The notes under the pieces were generated by a model. That model had not been told where the DNA came from and ran no database searches. It saw only the letters and a program-made list of their open reading frames with translations. A stretch of 39,073 bases of DNA. It comes from Candidatus Altimarinota bacterium. GTDB taxonomy: Bacteria; Patescibacteriota; Gracilibacteria; BD1-5; JAGOOR01. The DNA is taken from positions 1 through 39,073 of the forward strand of contig JALQUC010000014.1 of the NCBI GenBank assembly GCA_023268615.1. Direction: 5' to 3'. Shown piece after piece: positions 25,927 through 36,178 of this stretch (its first letter is position 1; the number at the start of each line of letters is the position of its first letter). The translations under genes and the position numbers were made by a program.

Positions 25927-28467
25927 TTAGGCCACCATAGTTTTCGGAGTATTTGTAGTTGTACTTTGAATTTGTGAAGAAGCGAGATTTTTCATCTTGT
26001 TGTATCATTCTGTATTTGGATGTACCCCATCAGTTGTCTGTATTCACAAACTCGCATAATCAATTATATGGACACCCTCCCCTGCTAATCCTCGGATTCA
26101 CGCATTAACTTGATTCACAGCGCTTTCTTTTCCTCGTATGGGAGGAAGTGTACCTAGATATACTGGAATATTTGCTGCCCGACATTTCTGTACCATTGCT
26201 TGAATATTTCACAGAGGATTTCATCCACTTGTGATATCATTGGTCCCTGCGAGGATAGATATGGATGGCGGATTAGCCGCAATAGCATTTTCTACATAGC
26301 CGAGTATGGTCGATGAATTGGCTCCTATTTTATAGTATTTTCCATATCCGTCGGTAGATTTTGCCACACTGTCATCCTCACCTCCACGCATTGCTGTTGT
26401 GATAGAATCACCAACAGAAATTTCTCCTGATGTTTGTGTATTGTTTTGATTGGTTCCAGTTTCTCCGGAAGAATCCTGCGGAGTAGTTGGATTATTGACT
26501 GGCTTGGAATCAGGAGGTCTCTTGCCTACATAAGCAACTTCCTTATCAATACGATTTCTATAGTAAGATGCAGACCTTCTACCTCTTCTAGATTGGAGCA
26601 AGCTCACCGTTGTTGCATGGTCAAAATTTGATTTCACCATAGCCGATATTATATCGCTTGATCAGCCACTACCATCATGATAAAATCGACTGAGCATGAT
26701 TGTTTGTATATATCCAGGTGCATTTTTTGCAGAAGGGTATTTCTTTATAAGACGTTCCCAATCTCTCGCAAGCGATCTACTAAATGCTGTGGGCATATTC
26801 TCTTCTGTGAGCTGAGAATTAATTTCTTGCAGCAATCATGGTTTTGAATTGAGCAGGTTTTGAGCAGTTCATCTTATAGGTCACTGGCCTCCGTTATCAC
26901 AAAATGGTTTTATGGCCTGGATTGTTTCTGGTTTCAGTACTCCAGCAAAAATCGTCTGAACATCAGAAAATGGTGTATAAGCCAAATCAATGCCTCAACA
27001 GAGCGTAAATCAGCTTTTACCAGCTGGCACAACCTCTGCCTTGTGTCATGGTTGATATTCCCATTGCCAGATACTATCCATGATATTTCATCGAAATCCC
27101 ATTTCTGCAAGCTCTCTACTCACCTCTCCGGGTGCTCCAGTTGATTCTGGTATACCCTCACCACTGGTGCCATTATGTCTCCCCGTTCCTCATGATCCTG
27201 ACTCAGCATAACTCGCCGCTGCTCCTGCTGATTTTGAGAGATAATTACGGCACATAGCTCATGTTTCACCAGGAAGCATGGCTCCTATGGTTGCGAATAT
27301 ATCCCATAAAAATTGCATAAATGGAGAGATATTCGATGTATTTACTGCATTGCCCGATGTATCAACTGAACCACCTTCACTGGAAGCAAGCTGCTGAACT
27401 CACTCTGCTACAGCTTTGTCATCGAGTCAGTATTCTTGTTGCATGCGTTTTTTATAGTCTTCTGGCGATTCTCATGGCTTCTGTTGTATTCATTGTATAG
27501 CTTGACCAAGACTCTCTGCAAACTGTGGATTTTTCTCAAAAAGAGTAGCTTTATCATAGTTAAATTTACCCGATCCAATCATCTGTAGCTTGACCATCGG
27601 TGGTATATGAGACCATTTGAGATTTTCTACTCAGACAGTATCGGTGAGCTCTTTGAGTCATTTTTCAGAAATTACACGACTCGCTATCTCCATACTTGAT
27701 TCCTCACGAAGTTTTTTGTCGGCACTGTTTTGCAAGACATCGAGGGTAAGTGCATCCGTCATTGAGGCACTCATCGTGTCCGATCCTAGATGAGCCTTGG
27801 CAAGTTGACTAAGGACTTCTGGCTTGACCTTTCCATCTTGGAGGTTTTCTGGTTTACGAAGTGCGTCTTGATATGCCGTGAGAAGTATTTCCGTTGATTT
27901 TTTGACTCCTTCTGTTTCTAACATCATTTCTTCTTGTTTTTCTTTTGAGAGATTTTTCCAGGCTTGTGCTTTTTTCTCGGGCGTATCACCGTCGAGACTA
28001 TCCGTGACACTTGCCTGAGCATCAATTTTTTGTTTTTCTGATAAATCAGATAGAGCTATAGATTGGTGAAGAATCTCTGTGTGAATTTCTTTTTTTTCCT
28101 CATCACCCAAGACTTCGAGAGATTTGGACTCTTTGACACTCTCAATCTTTGTCTTGATTTCTTCTCCTATTTCTTTCCCAACCTCCTCACGAAGTTTTTC
28201 TGATTCATCAGATGTTGTTTCTGGCTTAGTTTCTGTAGATGTTAAAGTCTCTGGAGGATTTGGAAATACTCCAGGATTTGATTTGTCGAGATCTGCAGAA
28301 AGCTGAGCCTGTTCTTTCTTCTTCTCACTCTCTCGTAGTGTAAATTTAGCCTTGTCTACTCTTGTTCTTTTTTCCGCTATTTTATTTCTGAATCCCTGAA
28401 ATAATCACTCTTTGAGTGTGGGTGTTTTTGGCGTAACGGATGATGGTTTTTCAGGAGAATCGTTCAT
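25927..28467 (-). CDS. Large multidomain protein with C-terminal SGNH hydrolase domain
   Basis: One 846-aa frame with UGA=Gly; C-terminus EISVGDSITTAMRGG...ISILAGTNDITSG(G)...QTTDGVHPNTEGY (SGNH blocks GDS, GTND, DGVH); central KS(G)FTLC(G)GIDLAY segment may be lysozyme-like. Confidence 0.8.
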
Positions 28468-28482
28468 AGGAATTTATTATAT

Positions 28483-30837
28483 TTATCATTGAATTCTAAT
28501 AACTCTACCTTGTTTATCTGCCGCCCTTCCTAGTCAGAGTAGATCATAAGTTTCCACAACTGGCTGCTTGCCACCATTAGGGTAACTCACAACTTTTGCC
28601 ATTCAGTCAACAGGTTTTTCAATTGCTATAACGCTATGACTAAATCCTGCATTGTAACGACCATTTTTAGGCTTATCGAGCATAATATGCTGTCCGGGTC
28701 TAATAGAATCAACTACATCTCTCGGTGCGGCTGTACCACCATAGTCTCATCCGGCTATTTTTCTGACAGCATTATAAGTTTTTGGTGCCTCATACACGCT
28801 TTTACCTGTTTTTGCTCTATAAATTTTATCAACCCAATCCGTACAGTGTTCTGCCCCCATAATCGCCTCTTGGCGATTCTTTTTTGTTAATTCAACAGCG
28901 TAATTGACTATCTCTGAAGAGCTCTTTGCCACATCTGGACTTGCTGCTGTGCTTTCTCATGGTTTTGGCACCTGAAGGGTACGAATTTCAGCTATTTGCC
29001 CTGGTGAATATTTATCGATACGCACAGAATTTGCTGTGCTTCCCTGATTACCACCCAGAACATCAACACTTCCATCTGGATATACTTTGTCCACAAAACC
29101 AATATGACGACCAGAATTTGCAGCCTTACTTTTTACCATAATTATATCTCATGGTTGAGCATCTTTTGTATCCACATGTCGTCCAATTTTATGACCATCA
29201 GCTGCCCAGGCTGTCGGTTTCCCTATTTGTTCACTCGTGAATCACATATCCTTGCGAAGAACATGTTGTACAAAAGACATACACCATGCAACACCTGGTC
29301 AGTAACCTTTTCCAGGTGCTCATGATTCATGCATTTCTCTAATCAGGTCTCAGTGAGTCGATTCCGTGACTCACATAGATAAGTATTTCCGAGCCGCTTC
29401 ATGGATACTTCCTGCCTCAGCCCCCTCTATTCATCATTTTCATGTTCATTCTCATTCCTGTGGTGCACTCTGCCCTTTTCCATAAGCGTTATCTCACGCT
29501 GCTATATCTCGCCTCATACCACTTTCATTGAGATAGTTTCTCCAAAATGCACCGACCTCTCCGCCCATCAAGGCACCCAGGGGAGCAAATATATCAGCTA
29601 GAGCCCGGACAAGTGGCGAGAGATTATCACGAGTTGACATTGTCTGAGCCATTTTTTGAATAGTATTAGCTGGTAGACCAGTTGCCTCAGTAAATGCTTG
29701 TGCAGCAGCTTTTTGGTATTCTTCTACAGCTTTTGGATCATTTGGATCAGGCTCTGGTATAGCAGCAATACCGTCCTGACCTAATTGCAGAATCTGTTCT
29801 CGTAGATTATTAATTTCATGATCTGATCCGAGCAAATTCTCATGAGATATGAGGTCATCATAGTTTGGTCCTAGAATATCCTTGAGTCACTTGAAATCCT
29901 CCAGAGTCATAGTCTCGTTTTCTCATTTCTTTATAACTATATATTCATCCACATTACCTCCGATAACTTTCACTAGTTCTTTTCCGAGTTTAGATTCAGG
30001 ATCTATTTCTGACCCGAACATTCACTGCTGAACGATAGACTCAATAATTTCTTTTTTTGTCTCTGGGTCTGCGAGAAATCTATCTTTATCCAGGGTTCGC
30101 TCCACTGAATCCATCAGAGAATGTCCTGGTTCTATTGGAGTTAATTCTATGACCTCCTCAGTAAATTTTTTAATTCCAGGATATCTCTTCTCCAGTTCGT
30201 CAATATGTATTTTTGGTGTGACTGCAAGTGCTTCGAGGTATTTTTTAGCCTGATAGCTCTGGACGACTTTTTTTTGATCATCAGTGAGAGGTTTCGTTGT
30301 ATCTATAGGTTTTCCGTCTGGTCATGGGATACTTTTTAGAGCTTCTTGTTGGGCTTCTTTGGGTATTTGATCCAGATTGATTATTTTTGCCAGTTGATTG
30401 GCATGGAGAGATTTTTTTGTTTCTTCATCGAGTCTGGTGAAATCAGTTTTATCAAGGACTTCTCGTATCTCGGCATCATGCTTTTTCTCTAGCTCTTCTA
30501 AAACAGCCTTTTTTTCTGTCTCCATTTTATTATCAAGGGCAGTTTCTTCTGGGCTTTTTGGTTTCTCTGGTGCTTTTGGGGCATTAGAGCTTGATGTATT
30601 TGCGGAAGGCTCTGTTGCGAGTCAAGTATCAAGCTTTTTCTCTGGTTCTTCTTTTTCTCTAGTAATTTTTTCCGTTCGCGTGATTTCAAATTGAGCCTTT
30701 GCTTTTTTATATGTCTCGCGGGCTTGTTTAAGTTCTTCCGGTGTATCTCCATCCTCAGAAACCACTATTCTTCTTTCTTGAATAGTTGATTTTGGAGCAT
30801 CAGGAGCTGGGGCGACATCTTTTTTAACTTCAGTCAT
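28483..30837 (-). CDS. Large multidomain protein with CHAP/NlpC-like domain(s)
   Basis: One 784-aa frame with UGA=Gly; GPGVAWCMSFVQHVLRKD...AQPGDIIMVKSKAANSGRHIGFVDKVYPDGSVDVLGGNQG; second possible Cys/His module EHCTDWVDKIYRAKTG...AGFSHSVIAIEK. Confidence 0.78.
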
Positions 30838-30932
30838 ACTTTTATACTACTCTATATCGCTTCTCAATGCAAATAATTTGCAAAAAAATGAAAGTTCGCG
30901 AAGATGCTGGCAAGTATCCTAATATTTCCCTT

Positions 30933-32024
30933 ATGAATCTCGGAATAGTCTGACTCCCAAATGTCGGTAAATCAACGCTTTTTAATGCTCTCACGAAGAG
31001 CTATGCGGCAGAAGCTGCCAATTTCCCATTTTGTACTATCGAACCCAATACTGGTATTGTAAATGTCCAGGATGAGAGACTGCAAGCCCTCGCAAAGACT
31101 ATAAATTCCGCAAAAATCGTTCCTGCTGCAGTAGAATTTGTCGATATTGCTGGTATCGTCCGTGGTGCGAGTACTGGTGAAGGTCTCGGAAATAAATTTC
31201 TCGCCAATATCCGTGAAGTTGATGCTATTCTCCAGGTCGTTCGAGTCTTTGAAGATGGTGATGTACATCATGTAGACGGCAGTATCGATCCTAAAAGAGA
31301 TATAGAAATCATCAATGCCGAGCTCATCATCGCAGACCTCGATACACTCCTAAAGAGAAAGGATGGGGATGTCGCAAAAAAAGCACGATCTGGCGACAAA
31401 GATGCTATAAAACTCCTCGCAATCTATGAAAAACTCGCAGAAGCTCTCGGTCAAGGAAAGCTCGCCATCCAAGTAGAGCTCGCAGACGACGAAAAACCTC
31501 TCGTGAAAGATTTACACCTCCTCACTATGAAACCTTTTATCTATGCAGCAAATCTCCACGAATCTGACCTCAAAATGGATGAGAAAACACTGCGAGAAAA
31601 AATAGGTATGACTGACACTCGTATTCCTGTGGTGCCTATTTGTGCAAAAATTGAAATGGAGATGATGGAATTCTCACCAGAGGACCGTGCTATGTTTCTC
31701 GCTGACATGGGTCTCGAGAAAAATCCTGTCGATGAGCTCATCAAGACTTGTTTTGATACGCTCTGACTCCAGTACTATTTTACTGTTGGTGAAGTAGAAG
31801 CACGAGCCTGGACCATACACAAGTGAGATCGTGCTCCGCAAGCAGCCTGAAAGATTCACTCAGATTTTGAAAACAAATTTATCAAAGCAGAAACAGCGAA
31901 TTGGAAAGATATCGTCGATAATGGAGGCTGGGCTGGTGCTCGAGAAAAAGGCCTCGTCCGAATGGAAGGCAAAGACTATGTTATGAGAGATGGCGATACT
32001 GTTGTGTTCAAATTTGGAGGATAA
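30933..32024 (+). CDS. ychF: Redox/ribosome-associated GTPase YchF (OLA1 family)
   Basis: MNLGIV(G)[36 protein letters not shown]...[31 protein letters not shown]...; in-frame upstream ATG at 30888. Confidence 0.96.
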
Positions 32025-32044
32025 ATAGTAAAATATATATATCG

Positions 32045-32075
32045 AAAAATCTCTCCATTTCGGAGAGATTTTTTT
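32045..32075. terminator. Hairpin terminator between convergent ychF and rplL
   Basis: AAAAATCTCTCCATTTCGGAGAGATTTTTTT. Confidence 0.8.
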
Positions 32076-32092
32076 GGGGATAAAAGAAAGAA

Positions 32093-32458
32093 CTATTTGA
32101 TTTCGCAAGTAGCACCGATTTCCTTGAATTTTGCAGCGATTTCTTCTGCTTCCTTCTTTTCGATGTTTTCCTTGATAGCACCACCAGTTTCAGAGAGAGT
32201 TTTAGCTTCTCCGAGACCGAGACCAGTGTATTCACGGACGAGCTTGATGGCACCAATTTTATTTGCACCAGCATCCTTGAGGAACACACCAACTGTACCA
32301 CCTTCTTCTTCTGCAGCAGCAGCTCCACCACCTGCAGCAGCTACAGGAGCAGCAGCAGAGACACCGAACTTCTCTTCCATAGCTTCGACGAGCTCAGCGA
32401 GCTCTACGATTGTGAGTTTCTCGACGAGATCGAGAACTTTTTGTGCATTATCTGACAT
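32093..32458 (-). CDS. rplL: 50S ribosomal protein L7/L12
   Basis: VLDLVEKLTIVELAELVEAMEEKFGVSAAAPVAAAGGGAAAAEEEGGTVGVFLKDAGANKIGAIKLVREYTGLGLGEAK. Confidence 0.97.
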   Translation of the reverse strand: MSDNAQKVLDLVEKLTIVELAELVEAMEEKFGVSAAAPVAAAGGGAAAAEEEGGTVGVFLKDAGANKIGAIKLVREYTGLGLGEAKTLSETGGAIKENIEKKEAEEIAAKFKEIGATCEIK

Positions 32459-32482
32459 AAAAATAACAATAAAAAATAAATA

Positions 32483-33025
32483 TTATGCTGTAGTAGCGAG
32501 ATCGCCAACAGTAGCTTTTCCTGTTTCCTCAATTTTTTGCTTCGCGCCATCGAAAAATCGAGCGAGAGAGCTCACAGGTGAGAGGAGAGAACCCATGAAT
32601 TTCGCGAGCAACACATCCCGAGATGGGAGCGATGCGAGCTTTTTAGTTGTCTGAGCATCTTGAAGAGCATTTTCTAGATATGAACCCGTAAAGACGAGCT
32701 TATCATTACCTTCAAACTCTTTTGAAAGTGTATTAACAACAGAGAGAGGTGCTACAGCGTCATCAAAAGCCATCAGAATGGCTACTTGACCTGGAAGCAT
32801 ATCTTCTGGGATATCTACACCCTTGATCTCCTTGACAGCCAGTTGTATGAGCGTCTTTTTAGCGACAGTCATTTTGCCCTGTACTGGGAGGAGACCACGA
32901 CGAACAGCGCTTACCTCAGCTACAGTAATACGATTACTCTGGACAAGAGCAAACGATTTAGCACGGGTGAGGTCAGCCTTGAGTTCGGCGAGAGTCTCAG
33001 ACTTTTTTGCCTTTGACACAGTCAT
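32483..33025 (-). CDS. rplJ: 50S ribosomal protein L10
   Basis: MTVSKAKKSETLAELKADLTRAKSFALVQSNRITVAEVSAVRRGLL...KMTVAKKTLIQLA...LPGQVAILMAFDD; start chosen at MTVSKAKK. Confidence 0.93.
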   Translation of the reverse strand: MTVSKAKKSETLAELKADLTRAKSFALVQSNRITVAEVSAVRRGLLPVQGKMTVAKKTLIQLAVKEIKGVDIPEDMLPGQVAILMAFDDAVAPLSVVNTLSKEFEGNDKLVFTGSYLENALQDAQTTKKLASLPSRDVLLAKFMGSLLSPVSSLARFFDGAKQKIEETGKATVGDLATTA

Positions 33026-33056
33026 AACAAAAAAGGATAAAAAAATAAAATGTCGA

Positions 33057-33085
33057 AAAAAACAAAAATGCACCCCAAAAGGCGC
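33057..33085 (-). promoter_or_regulatory. Possible attenuator/terminator hairpin in the rplJ leader
   Basis: Minus strand GCGCCTTTTGGGGTGCATTTTTGTTTTTTT: short stem (one G-U) followed by T-rich run about 32 nt upstream of rplJ start. Confidence 0.35.
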
Positions 33086-33236
33086 ATTCTCAGAAGTATT
33101 ATAAGTATCTCTTGAGTTTTTGCCTCGGCAGGTCTTGTATGATTGATAACAACCAATGCCTACTGTCTTCGACTTGTCTATAATATGGGTATATCAAAAA
33201 TTTGCAAATCTTTTTAAAGTATGATTATATGTACAT

Positions 33237-35537
33237 ATGAAAACAAAAACTCTTCTCATTTTCCTCCTCTTCATCTTGAGTGTTGTAGGAACAATTTTCT
33301 CGGTGAGTAGCTCTTTTGCTCAGGATTCATGCTGACCTGGTGGTGGCGGTGCAAGTTCTGGATGCACTCCTCCAAAATATGGTTGTACGGATTTTACTGC
33401 GAGAAACTATGACCCTAGTGCCGAAGTAGATAATGGAAGCTGTAAATACGGTTGTATACCGTGAGATCCAACATGTACACCTCCTCCCCCAATAAAAGGA
33501 TGTACCGATTCTCGTGCTCTCAACTATAACAGTTCAGCTACTCAAGACAATTGAAGTTGTCAGTATAATAACAATAACACTGTAATTTATTTTTATTGTG
33601 CAGACAAAGAAGCCAATAACTATCAAACTCAAACTGAGTGTAGAGAACAAAATAAGGCTCGCTTACAGGATGCTTGTATTATCAATAAGGTGGTCTGTAA
33701 ATATGATTCTGTCGTAAATGGCTGTACTGACTCATTAGCTAATAATTATAACTCAAAAGCAAACACAGATGATGGAAGTTGTCAGTATCCAGTTGGTTTT
33801 CTTGGTTGTACAAATAATAAAGCATTAAATTACAACGCAAATGCTAAAAAAGATGATGGAAGCTGTAGATACCCAACATGAACTATAGTCGGCTGTACTG
33901 ACCCAAAGGCAGGGAACTATAACCCTAATGCCACTGTTGAAGACGGGAGCTGTCTCATGCCTTCTGGAAAAAGTGGATGTATTGATGCACAAGCTCTCAA
34001 CTATAATCCAGACGCTATCATAGATGATGGAAGCTGTACCTATGCACAAGTAGAACAACCAACTCTCTGTTTGCGAAAAGACTTTAACTCTATGCCAAAT
34101 TTTAGTGACATGGTAGCATTTAATAATGCTTATCAGATCTGTAGTAATGGTGGTAATTTTACAAAAACAGGCTCTCTCATTCAATGAAATCTCTGATCAT
34201 TTTCAGGATATTGTGAAAATTCAACAAGTGTCGATAATAATAAAGATAGATGTACTTATACTGTTGTTGATAATGTCGAGGTATTTAAAATTGAGCCCCC
34301 TTTCTTCATCACTGGTAATGTATCGGGCGTAGGCTGAACACAGCTCTCAAATATTGAGGTTATTCTGACAACATCTCTCGGAGAGACAAGAACAACAACC
34401 ACAGATATTGCTGGTAACTATATATTTAATGGTCTAGGAGTTGGTGAATATTCAGTACGACCAAATAATTCGATGCCGTATATATTCCCCCATAGCGAGG
34501 TGATAAATCTCTCAGATTCACATGCAACTGCCAACTTCGTCGGTATAGACACAACGACTGTCGTCACAAAAACAAACTTTGCGACTCTGCTCAATAAGGA
34601 TTCGAGTATAGAAGACTGGCTCAAAGATCTCTCTGACAGGTGGAATAATGTTGGTGGAAATATCCCTGATGCTCTCGATGTAGCTACTCTGACGAATGCG
34701 CGAAATAATGGTAGTATATTTTCTAATAATTCCCTTTCTTCTCTCTTTAATAACGGATTCCTCCCTCTCTCAAATTCATATACACCAATTCCACTCTCTC
34801 TTGTCCCTAAATATGCTGATATAAATAGTGTCTGTGGTGACGGGAAAAAGCAAACAGGTGAAACTTGTGATGATGGAGTCAATAATGGAAAATCTGGGTA
34901 CTGTAGTTCTGACTGTCTCTATAGAGGTGAAGTAAAATTTATACCAAATAATGCCAGAGATTATACCAATGAATCAACAGAAACATGAACTGTTTCTCTC
35001 CAGAGTCTTGCTATCATATCTGATACAGTAGGACGAAATGTCTCAGGTGGAATGAAGATTCTCCAGACTTCTATCCGTAAAGCAACTGACTCAATTGGAA
35101 CTTCTCAAAACTTCCTCAAACAAAAAATCATAGAGAATACCTCGCCTCGTACACGAGAAATACTAAAACAAACGGCAGAAATAGTCGCAGAAGTAGCTCA
35201 ATACTCTGTTATTGCAGTAGCATCACTCGTTGCAGCATTTGCAGGTGCCCTTCATATCATGGCCTACAAGGCTCAATGGGTATCCTACACTGTCAAGCCT
35301 GGCGATACCATAGATTCTCTTGGAAATAAATTTACCATGACAGAGCGAGCTATGAGGAGCAAGAATGGCCTCAAAAAAGGCGAACTTCAGCCAGGAACAA
35401 AAATCAAAGTCCGTAATAGACATCTCATTGAGAAGGATTACCTTGATCAACTCAAATTCGTCCTCCAGGATAGTCTCGAAAAGAGAAATTACGGTAAGAT
35501 GTCGGCAAAAATTGACAAAATGTTTGCAAAGAAATAA
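33237..35537 (+). CDS. Large secreted/surface protein: GCTD-DDGSC repeats, CNA-B-like domain, DUF4215-like Cys motif, TM segment, C-terminal LysM domain
   Basis: One 766-aa frame with UGA=Gly; signal peptide-like MKTKTLLIFLLFILSVVGTIFSVSSSFAQ; GNVSGVG...IEVILTTSLGETRTTTTDIAGNYIFNGLGVGEY; CGDGKKQTGETCDDGVNNG; VSYTVKPGDTIDSLGNKFTMTERAMRSKNG. Confidence 0.85.
33384..34047 (+). repeat. Six protein-coding repeats GCTDxxAxNYNxxAxxDDGSCxY plus one degenerate copy
   Basis: YGCTDFTARNYDPSAEVDNGSCKY; KGCTDSRALNYNSSATQDNGSCQY; NGCTDSLANNYNSKANTDDGSCQY; LGCTNNKALNYNANAKKDDGSCRY; VGCTDPKAGNYNPNATVEDGSCLM; SGCIDAQALNYNPDAIIDDGSCTY. Confidence 0.92.
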
Positions 35538-35558
35538 AAAGTAGTGTAGAGTGAGTAT

Positions 35559-36176
35559 ATGCCAGAAATAACGACACAACCCGTTCAAGCTACCCAAAAT
35601 AATCTCTTTCCAAGTGTTGGAGCTGATACTGGGCTAGCAGGTTCTCCTCTCTCAGGAGGGTTGGCTGGTGCTGACATGTCTCAGAGTGATAAAGACGCTA
35701 TAATGCGTCAGATTCACCCTATATTTCTCACAACACACACAGAAGAAAAAGCACCTGTACAACAAGGAAATTTTGATAAATTTCTCGGATTCCTCCGACT
35801 CTGTCTCGAATGATTTCTCAAACTCGTGGATATAGTCGTCGATGCTGCTATTCAGATTGCCCGTCTCTTTGTCTGGGTTATAGCTATTGTGGGTGTGCTC
35901 ATCGTCGTCACTCTCATGACTAATACAACAGATAAATTTATAGACATCCTCAATAGTTCTATATTTCCTATTGTTGGACTCGAAACCAAGATTCAAAAAG
36001 TCACTCCTACCGCTACTACAGTTCCTACAACAACAAGTCAAAAAAATCTTGAAAGCTCAACTGTTTCCGAGGAAACTCCTAAAACTACAGAAACTTCAAC
36101 CAGTATAGCTGATGCTGCCGAGGCTGCACGACAGGAGCTTATCAAGGCTCGTCGAGCACGACTGACTGCTGAATAA
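35559..36176 (+). CDS. Hypothetical membrane protein with Thr-rich C-terminal region
   Basis: MPEITTQPVQATQNNLFPSVGADTGLAGSP...LCLE(G)FLKLVDIVVDAAIQIARLFVWVIAIVGVLIVVTLM...TPTATTVPTTTSQ. Confidence 0.65.
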
Positions 36177-36178
36177 TT

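Noticed and set aside
32097-32654. 185-aa plus-strand ORF
   Set aside because: Antisense shadow of rplL and rplJ.
33384-34047. CRISPR-like or tandem DNA repeat array
   Set aside because: The periodicity is at protein level with variable nucleotide sequence and spacing, inside a single ORF.
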